Shown here: piece by piece, positions 58,893-64,000 of the stretch
How positions within the stretch are numbered: position 1 is the stretch's first letter
Layout of the letters: every line of letters starts with the position of its first letter
NCBI RefSeq assembly: GCF_014196295.1
Contig: NZ_JACIDK010000003.1
Coordinates: 372,001 to 436,000 of the forward strand
Source: Phenylobacterium haematophilum
GTDB taxonomy: Bacteria > Pseudomonadota > Alphaproteobacteria > Caulobacterales > Caulobacteraceae
Direction: 5' to 3'
Length of the DNA stretch: 64,000 bases
The notes under the pieces: generated by a model
Databases searched by the model: none
Told to the model about the DNA's origin: nothing
Seen by the model: only the letters and a program-made list of their open reading frames with translations
Position numbers and translations under genes: made by a program

Positions 58893-59926
58893 AACGCCTC
58901 GTCGCCATCGCCGTCGCCCTGATGCTGAGCGCCTGCACGCCGTTGATGGTGCAGCAGGCCGGCGCGCCGCCGAGCGGGTTTCAGGGGCCGCGGCTGGAGC
59001 AGGACGCCTTCGTCTCGTTCGACGGCGCCCGCCTGGGCCTCAGCCGCTGGGAAGCACGGGGCGATCCTCAGGCGGTGGTCGTCGCGCTGCACGGCATGAA
59101 CGACTACGCCAACGCCTTTCACCTGGCCGCGCCGTACTGGGCGCAGAACGGCGTCACCACCTACGCCTTCGATCAGCGTGGGTTCGGGCGCTCGCCCAAC
59201 CGCGGCATCTGGGGCGGCGACGAACTGATGATCAACGACCTGCGGACGATGGTCTCAGTGGTGCGGATGCGTCATCCGGGCGTGCCGCTGATCGTCGCCG
59301 GCGAGAGCATGGGCGGGGCCGTGGCGATCGAGGCGTTTGCTTCCGACGTGCCGCCCGACGCCGACCGGCTGATCCTGATGGCGCCGGCGGTCTGGGGCTG
59401 GTCGAACCAGCCCCTGCCCTACAAGACCATGCTGTGGCTGGCCTCGCGCTTCACCGCCGCCAAGGTCTACGAGCCGCCGCGCTGGCTGACCAGCCGGGTG
59501 AAGCCGACCGATAATCACGAGGAACTGGTCGCCATGGGCCGCGACCCGCTGATGGTGTGGGGCGCGCGCTCGGACACGCTCTACGGCCTGGTGGCGATGA
59601 TGGAGCGGGCCTGGGCCGGTACAGGGCAGATCAAGGTCCCGACCCTCTACATCTACGGCGCCAACGACGAGATCATTCCGGAGAAGCCGTCTTTCCAGGC
59701 CGCTAGCAAGCTCAAGCCGACCGACCGTTCGGCCTACTACGCCAAGGGCTGGCACCTGATGACCCGCGACCGCCAGGGGCCGGTGGTGTGGGCCGACCTG
59801 CTGTCGTTCATCAAGACGCCGCAGGCGCCGCTGCCGTCCGGCGCGCCGACCATTCCGGGTTCGCCGACCCAACCCAACGCGCCGATCAACGCCGAGGCGG
59901 CGGCGCGACTTAGAGCAGGCTTGTGA
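58889..59926 (+). CDS. Lipoprotein alpha/beta-hydrolase (monoacylglycerol lipase-like)
   Basis: A 345-residue serine hydrolase with a lipobox (LMLSAC, Cys16), so it is probably lipid-anchored. The oxyanion region is ALHGMNDYANAFHLAAPYW, the nucleophile Ser lies in VAGESMGGAVAIEAF, Asp in YIYGANDEIIPEKP, and His in KGWHLMTRD. It resembles lysophospholipase or monoacylglycerol lipase (Hydrolase_4). It starts at GTG 58889, coupled to the preceding gene. Confidence 0.92.
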   Translation: MKRLVAIAVALMLSACTPLMVQQAGAPPSGFQGPRLEQDAFVSFDGARLGLSRWEARGDPQAVVVALHGMNDYANAFHLAAPYWAQNGVTTYAFDQRGFGRSPNRGIWGGDELMINDLRTMVSVVRMRHPGVPLIVAGESMGGAVAIEAFASDVPPDADRLILMAPAVWGWSNQPLPYKTMLWLASRFTAAKVYEPPRWLTSRVKPTDNHEELVAMGRDPLMVWGARSDTLYGLVAMMERAWAGTGQIKVPTLYIYGANDEIIPEKPSFQAASKLKPTDRSAYYAKGWHLMTRDRQGPVVWADLLSFIKTPQAPLPSGAPTIPGSPTQPNAPINAEAAARLRAGL

Positions 59927-59986
59927 CGCGCCGGGGAGGGGCGTAAGGCGAGACAAGCTCTTCCAGTTCGAGGCTTAGACCGCAGC

Positions 59987-61063
59987 ATGACCTTGTTCGA
60001 TTCTCCCGCGTTCGAGGGTCACGAAGGCGTTCATGCGTTCTTCGATGAAAAAACCGGCCTCAAGGCCATTGTCGCGGTTCATTCGACGGCCCGCGGGCCC
60101 GCTGCGGGCGGCTGCCGGATGTGGCCCTACGCCAGCGCCGAGGCCGCGCTGGAGGACGCCCTGCGGCTGTCGCGGGCGATGTCCTACAAGAACGCCATGG
60201 CCGACCTGGAGCTGGGCGGCGGCAAGTCGGTGATCATCGGCGACAGCCGGACCATGAAGACCCCGGCGCTGTTCGAGGCGTTCGGCCGCGCGATCGAGGC
60301 GCTGAACGGCGTCTATTGGACGGCCGAGGACGTCGGCGTCTCGCCTGTCGATCTGGGCTATGCGCGCAGGGAGACCCGCTATGTCGCCGGCCTGGAAGGA
60401 CATCCGGCCGCTTCGGGCGATCCGAGCCCGGTCACCGCCGAGGGCGTGTTCCGCGGCGTGCGGCTGGCGGTGCGCCGCGGTCTGAACCGTGAGCTGGACG
60501 GTGTCACCGTCGCCATCCAGGGCGTCGGCCATGTCGGCGCCTATCTGGCAGAGAAACTGCACGCGGCCGGCGCCAAGCTGATCATCACCGACGTCAACGA
60601 AGAGGCGCTGACGCAGGTGGCGGCGCTCACCGGGGCGGCTATCGTGGCGCCGGGGGCGATCTTTGACGCGCAGGCCGACGTCTTTGCGCCGTGCGCCCTG
60701 GGCGGGGCGATCAACGAGAGCACCCTGCCGCGGCTGAAGGCGAAGATCATCGCCGGCGGCGCCAACAACCAGCTGGCGACGCCCGAGATCGGCCGCGAAG
60801 TGTTCGCGCGCGGGATCCTCTACACGCCCGACTACGTGATCAACGGCGGGGGCATCATCAACGTCGCCGGCGAGATCCGGGCCCTGGAGCGCGGCGAGGC
60901 GTTCGACCAGGCCTGGGTCGAGGCCAAACTCGATCGCCTGACGCTGACGCTGGAAGAGGTGCTCGACCGCGCCGCGTCGGAGGGGCGGCCGAGCGACCAA
61001 GTCGCCAACGAGATGGCCAAGGCGCGCATCGCCCAGGCCGCCGCCAGCAAGATGGCGGCTTAG
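59987..61063 (+). CDS. Leucine/phenylalanine-type amino acid dehydrogenase
   Basis: A 358-residue NAD-dependent dehydrogenase of the Glu/Leu/Phe/Val group that deaminates branched-chain or aromatic amino acids. Catalytic Lys is in MSYKNAMADLELGGGKSVI; GCRMWPY and DVGVSPVDLGYARRETRYVAGL match Leu/Phe dehydrogenases; the cofactor motif is IQGVGHVGAYLAEKL. The substrate preference is not decided by sequence. It follows the lipase gene by 60 bases. Confidence 0.92.
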   Translation: MTLFDSPAFEGHEGVHAFFDEKTGLKAIVAVHSTARGPAAGGCRMWPYASAEAALEDALRLSRAMSYKNAMADLELGGGKSVIIGDSRTMKTPALFEAFGRAIEALNGVYWTAEDVGVSPVDLGYARRETRYVAGLEGHPAASGDPSPVTAEGVFRGVRLAVRRGLNRELDGVTVAIQGVGHVGAYLAEKLHAAGAKLIITDVNEEALTQVAALTGAAIVAPGAIFDAQADVFAPCALGGAINESTLPRLKAKIIAGGANNQLATPEIGREVFARGILYTPDYVINGGGIINVAGEIRALERGEAFDQAWVEAKLDRLTLTLEEVLDRAASEGRPSDQVANEMAKARIAQAAASKMAA

Positions 61064-61077
61064 GGAGCGCCTTTGTT

Positions 61078-61187
61078 TCTCGTCATGGCCGGGCCGGCAG
61101 GTCCAGGCCATCCATAGAAGCCGAGCCTTGCCGAATACCGCCTGCGCCTATGGATCCCCGGCGCGCATACGCGGCTGGGGATGACGA
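61078..61187. repeat. Intergenic palindromic repeat fragment
   Basis: Between the dehydrogenase and AhpD-like genes lies CGTCATGGCCGGGC at one end and GGGGATGACG at the other, with the inverted pair TCCATAG (61111-61117) and CTATGGA (61147-61153). This form (gtcatggccggg ... catggatccccgg ... ggggatgacg) resembles dispersed repeats seen in many alphaproteobacteria. Only one copy lies in this window. Confidence 0.6.
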
Positions 61188-61223
61188 TCAGGGGAAGCCG
61201 GGTCAGGAGCTGCCGGATTCGCT

Positions 61224-61688
61224 TTAGGCCGCTTTTTCGGCCACCCATTTGCGCGGGTGCTGGCTGCGGAAGCCGACGGCCAGCCGGTTCCAGACGTTGA
61301 TGGCGCCGATCAGCATGGTCAGCTTCACGGCTTCGGCCTCGTCGAAGTGCTCGCGCATCGTCGCATAGTCGGCGTCCGGGGCGCGAGTCTGGGCGATGAG
61401 GGTCAGGGAGTCGGTCCAGATCAGGGCCGCCTTCTCGCGGGGGGTGAACAGGGAGCTCTCCCACCACGCCGAGAGCAGATACAGCCGCTCCTCGCTTTCG
61501 CCATGGGCGCGGGCGTCGCGGGTGTGCATGTGGATGCAGAAGGCGCAGCCGTTGATCTGCGAGGCGCGGGTCTTCACCAGCTCGATCAGGCTGTGTTCGA
61601 GACCGGAAGACACCACCGCCGTTTCGAGGGCGGTCATGGCCGAGATCATTTCCGGCGCGGCGGCGTAGGGGTTCAGGCGAGCAGACAT
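61224..61688 (-). CDS. AhpD-like carboxymuconolactone-decarboxylase-family protein
   Basis: A 154-residue helical protein with the peroxidase-like CxxC-x-H motif NGCAFCIHMHTRDAR (about 46-60), where the two cysteines act as a redox pair. Relatives serve in peroxide reduction. I start at ATG 61688, as the frame open to 61748 adds residues without homology. Whether it works with a peroxiredoxin is unknown. Confidence 0.9.
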   Translation of the reverse strand: MSARLNPYAAAPEMISAMTALETAVVSSGLEHSLIELVKTRASQINGCAFCIHMHTRDARAHGESEERLYLLSAWWESSLFTPREKAALIWTDSLTLIAQTRAPDADYATMREHFDEAEAVKLTMLIGAINVWNRLAVGFRSQHPRKWVAEKAA

Positions 61689-61766
61689 GGGGAGGTCCTG
61701 TGCTGGGGGTTCAGCAACAGGACGCGCGGGGCCTGGGTCGTGTGACACGGCCCGGCGAAAAACGCC

Positions 61767-61982
61767 CTAGAGCACTCGCGGCAGGACGAAGATCGCCAGC
61801 AGCACCAGGATCACCAGGATCAGGATCGGCCCGGCGTGCTTGCGCCCGCCGAGCATCGAGCCGCCCGTCTTGGCCTGGCGGGCGGCCTTCTCGCGGGCGG
61901 CCTTCGCCGCCGCCTCGCGAGCCTGGACGGCCTTTCGATGCTGGGAGAGGTCGACGACCTCGGGATCCTTCTCGGGCTTCAT
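61767..61982 (-). CDS. Small protein with one C-terminal membrane helix
   Basis: A 71-residue protein: an acidic start (MKPEKDPEVVDLSQHRKA), an Ala/Lys/Arg-rich middle helix and a membrane helix at the end (GPILILVILVLLAIFVLPRVL, about 51-71). No family is recognised, but the codon use and tail-anchor look support a real gene. It lies between the AhpD-like gene and the MFS gene, on the same strand. Confidence 0.7.
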   Translation of the reverse strand: MKPEKDPEVVDLSQHRKAVQAREAAAKAAREKAARQAKTGGSMLGGRKHAGPILILVILVLLAIFVLPRVL

Positions 61983-62003
61983 GCCGTCCGATCTAGCACG
62001 CCT

Positions 62004-63344
62004 TTAGAGCGAGGCCATCCGCGCCGTGCGCGGCTCCTTCACAACGGTGAGAAGGATCAGCAGACCGACCACCAGGAAGCCGATCGATGCGCCGAACACG
62101 ACGTTGAAGCCGTAGTGGTCGGCGATGAAGCCGCCGGCCAGCGGACCGAGCGAAGCCATGATGCCCTCGGCGGTGGAGGAGATGGCGATCCGCATCGGCA
62201 TCTCGGCCCGCGAGCCGAACTCCAGGATCATCGTCTGGGCCGCCATCATGTAGCCGGACTGGGCCGCGCCGAGCCCGAAGAAGGCCAGGAACACCGCCCA
62301 CGGGGCGTGGTTCAGCATCAGCAGGGCGGTCGCCAGCGTCCAGGCGAACAGCGAGACCGCCAGCACCAGCTTGAAGCCGGTCTTGTCGCCCAGATAGCCC
62401 CAGACCAGGTTCGACAGGGTGTCGGCGCCGAGGAAGGCGAGGCTGAGCAGGCCGAGCGTCATGCCATCCAGCTTCATCGTGGACGAGACGAAGATGATGT
62501 AGAACGGCGTGGCGATCCGGCTGGCCGTGGCGACCATCTGCACGACCAGGAACCAGGCGTAGCCCTTGTCCGACATGATCAGCGCCGGGAAGTCCTTGAG
62601 CCGGTCGCGGAACCGCGCCTGGGCCGGCAGGTTCGGAGGCTCAGGCTCCTTGAGCAGGATCTGCAGCGCCCAGAGGCCCATGCTGGTCAGGAAGGCGGCG
62701 AGCGCGAAGGTGGTCGCGTAGCCGTTGCCGAAGACGTTGCCCTCGATCAGGTATTTGCCCGCCGCCCATGCAAGGGCGGCGGCTATGAGCCCGCCGGTGG
62801 CGTTGCGCCAAGCCTGCAGGCGGCCGCGGCGGCTGAGCGGGATGACCTTGGCCATCAGCAGCCCGAACACCACCCGCTGGGTGCCCATGAACAGCCCGAA
62901 CAGGAACATCAGGACCATCATCGTGACGACGAGGGACTGGCCCTTCAGAAACCAGCCGGCCAGGGCCATGCCGATGATCTGGACGCGGGCCAGGCCGCCC
63001 ATCCAAACGGCGGCAGGCATCACCTTGCTGCGGTGTTCGATCTGGGTGGCGCCGAAGATCGGCGAGATCACGCTGCCGACCTGCTGCAGCGCCAGGCCGA
63101 GCCCGACGATGGTGTTCGATCCGGAGATCATGTGCAGGTAGGCGGGGAGGAAGGTCGGGGCGTTGATCAACCTGAACCCGGTCATGCCCAGCATGCCGTG
63201 CAGGTAGTTGCCGATGTAATTGCGCTTCAGGTTGTCCCAGACGAACTTCTCGTAGGCGGCTTCCTTCTCCGCCAGGGTGAGTTCGACAGGGGCGTCTTCA
63301 GACGCGGCGTCTGCCGCGTCCTGCCTTGAAATATGTGCTTCCAA
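62004..63344 (-). CDS. Major facilitator superfamily transporter
   Basis: A 446-residue transporter with about 12 membrane helices and a long N-terminal cytoplasmic segment (about 50 residues). It includes MGTQRVVFGLLMAKVIPLSRRGRLQAWRNATGG and GYLGDKTGFKLVLAVS, patterns seen in MFS proteins of unknown substrate. The start is uncertain: TTG at 63344 begins the frame, with no strong ribosome binding site. It precedes the TonB-receptor gene, which may be co-regulated. Confidence 0.85.
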   Translation of the reverse strand: MEAHISRQDAADAASEDAPVELTLAEKEAAYEKFVWDNLKRNYIGNYLHGMLGMTGFRLINAPTFLPAYLHMISGSNTIVGLGLALQQVGSVISPIFGATQIEHRSKVMPAAVWMGGLARVQIIGMALAGWFLKGQSLVVTMMVLMFLFGLFMGTQRVVFGLLMAKVIPLSRRGRLQAWRNATGGLIAAALAWAAGKYLIEGNVFGNGYATTFALAAFLTSMGLWALQILLKEPEPPNLPAQARFRDRLKDFPALIMSDKGYAWFLVVQMVATASRIATPFYIIFVSSTMKLDGMTLGLLSLAFLGADTLSNLVWGYLGDKTGFKLVLAVSLFAWTLATALLMLNHAPWAVFLAFFGLGAAQSGYMMAAQTMILEFGSRAEMPMRIAISSTAEGIMASLGPLAGGFIADHYGFNVVFGASIGFLVVGLLILLTVVKEPRTARMASL

Positions 63345-63541
63345 TCGCGTCCCGCCCGCGCACGGATCGCTAAATGGGTCGCGCGGGCGACTCCCTAATC
63401 ATTACGGCTAAATTTTATGCCGACCGTCGTACCAGAGTCCGATACTGCGGGGGAAGGGGCGCGCGCGGCCCAGAGCGCAATCGGGCTTCGATAGAATCTG
63501 ATCGCGCTCTGAGCTTTTTGGATTTGTAGAACGCTACCTCG

Positions 63542-64000
63542 TCACCAACGGGTTTCGAGGACCGCGCCGAAGACGCGCGGCGCGCCGTACATGGCGCGGT
63601 TGAGGGTCGGCTGGCGGAACTGGACGTACTCTTCGTCCAGCAGGTTGGTCGCGTAGGCGGCCAGGGTCCAGCGTTCGGCCTGGTAGCCGATCTTGCCGCC
63701 GAGCAGGGTGCGAGCGTCGAGCTTGTTGGCGCTCTGGGTCGGGCCCGAGACTCCGTAGGACTTGCTGCGGTAACCAGCGTCGAGGTTCACGAACACGCCG
63801 TTGTCCCAGCGATAGGCGCCGCCGAGGTTCCAGGTCCACTCCGGAGCGAAGGCGAACTCGCTGCCCGACAGGTCGATGGTCGTCGTGCCGGCGCGGATCG
63901 TGAAGTCGTCGAACTCGGTATGGCTGTAGCCGACCGAGCCATAGATGTCCCAGGCGGCCGACGGGCGGTAGGCCGCTTCCAGCTCGGCCCCGTAGAGGGT
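63542..64000 (-). CDS. TonB-dependent outer-membrane receptor, C-terminal part (5' part outside window)
   Basis: The frame runs off the right edge, leaving 152 residues of the beta-barrel. The strands WDIYGSVGYSHTEFDDF, WTWNLGGAYRWDNGVFVNLDAGYRS and WTLAAYATNLLDEEYVQFRQ are typical, and the protein ends in ETRW, an aromatic last residue as needed for barrel insertion. Such receptors import iron complexes, vitamins or sugars. The MFS gene downstream on the same strand might process the same ligand, which is inference only. Confidence 0.88.
   Translation of the reverse strand, partial: TLYGAELEAAYRPSAAWDIYGSVGYSHTEFDDFTIRAGTTTIDLSGSEFAFAPEWTWNLGGAYRWDNGVFVNLDAGYRSKSYGVSGPTQSANKLDARTLLGGKIGYQAERWTLAAYATNLLDEEYVQFRQPTLNRAMYGAPRVFGAVLETRW

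Overview
This 64 kb window is high-GC, densely coded DNA from an alphaproteobacterium, almost certainly a member of the Caulobacteraceae (Caulobacter or Phenylobacterium type). The evidence is a 231-residue CtrA with the phosphorylatable Asp at position 51 and an Ala-Ala C-terminus, clusters of the CcrM methylation motif GANTC in front of ctrA and fliI, the flagellar order fliF-fliG-flbE-fliN-flbD followed by flhA, an alpha-type SspB, and a circularly permuted two-piece tmRNA gene.

Layout. 1-8.9 kb: a partial gene, small secreted proteins, a zinc alcohol dehydrogenase, a two-headed TetR regulator, an M23 endopeptidase, ArsC, YceI and a membrane M28 peptidase. 8.9-10 kb: ctrA and its regulatory region. 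10-14 kb: an SDR enzyme, fliI-fliJ and a GH10 xylanase fused to the end of that operon. 15-22.4 kb: the flagellar block fliF-fliG-flbE-fliN-flbD and flhA, all on the minus strand. 22.4-27 kb: a serine hydrolase, a C13-type cysteine peptidase, a thioesterase, sspB and ssrA (tmRNA), all on the minus strand, so trans-translation and delivery of its products to ClpXP are encoded side by side.

27-36.6 kb: yciB, a universal stress protein, an aquaporin, ilvN and ilvB with a complete attenuator (leader peptide plus terminator), then miaA and serB head to head with overlapping start codons, a HAD phosphatase, a membrane-anchored serine protease and a 5'-truncated aat (leucyl/phenylalanyl-tRNA-protein transferase). 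36.6-44.7 kb: a GNAT enzyme, hflK-hflC, mrp/apbC, two tandem GPH-type sugar transporters and a hydroxyacyl-CoA dehydrogenase-like SDR. 44.7-52.7 kb: a DevBCA-like exporter, an S46 peptidase, the ohrR-ohr peroxide-stress pair with a palindromic operator, and a nucleoside transporter. 52.7-61 kb: a mainly plus-strand run with a GST, fatty-acid or aromatic catabolism enzymes (thiolase, acyl-CoA dehydrogenase), a uracil-DNA glycosylase-like protein, a lipoprotein lipase and a leucine-type dehydrogenase. 61-64 kb: an AhpD-like protein, an MFS transporter and the C-terminal end of a TonB-dependent receptor that runs off the window.

The window looks chromosomal. I see no phage, integrase, insertion sequence, CRISPR array or rRNA. 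The most informative signals are non-coding: the split tmRNA, the ilv attenuator, the GANTC clusters and the OhrR operator. A further pattern is that five convergent gene pairs end by sharing the four bases CTAG.
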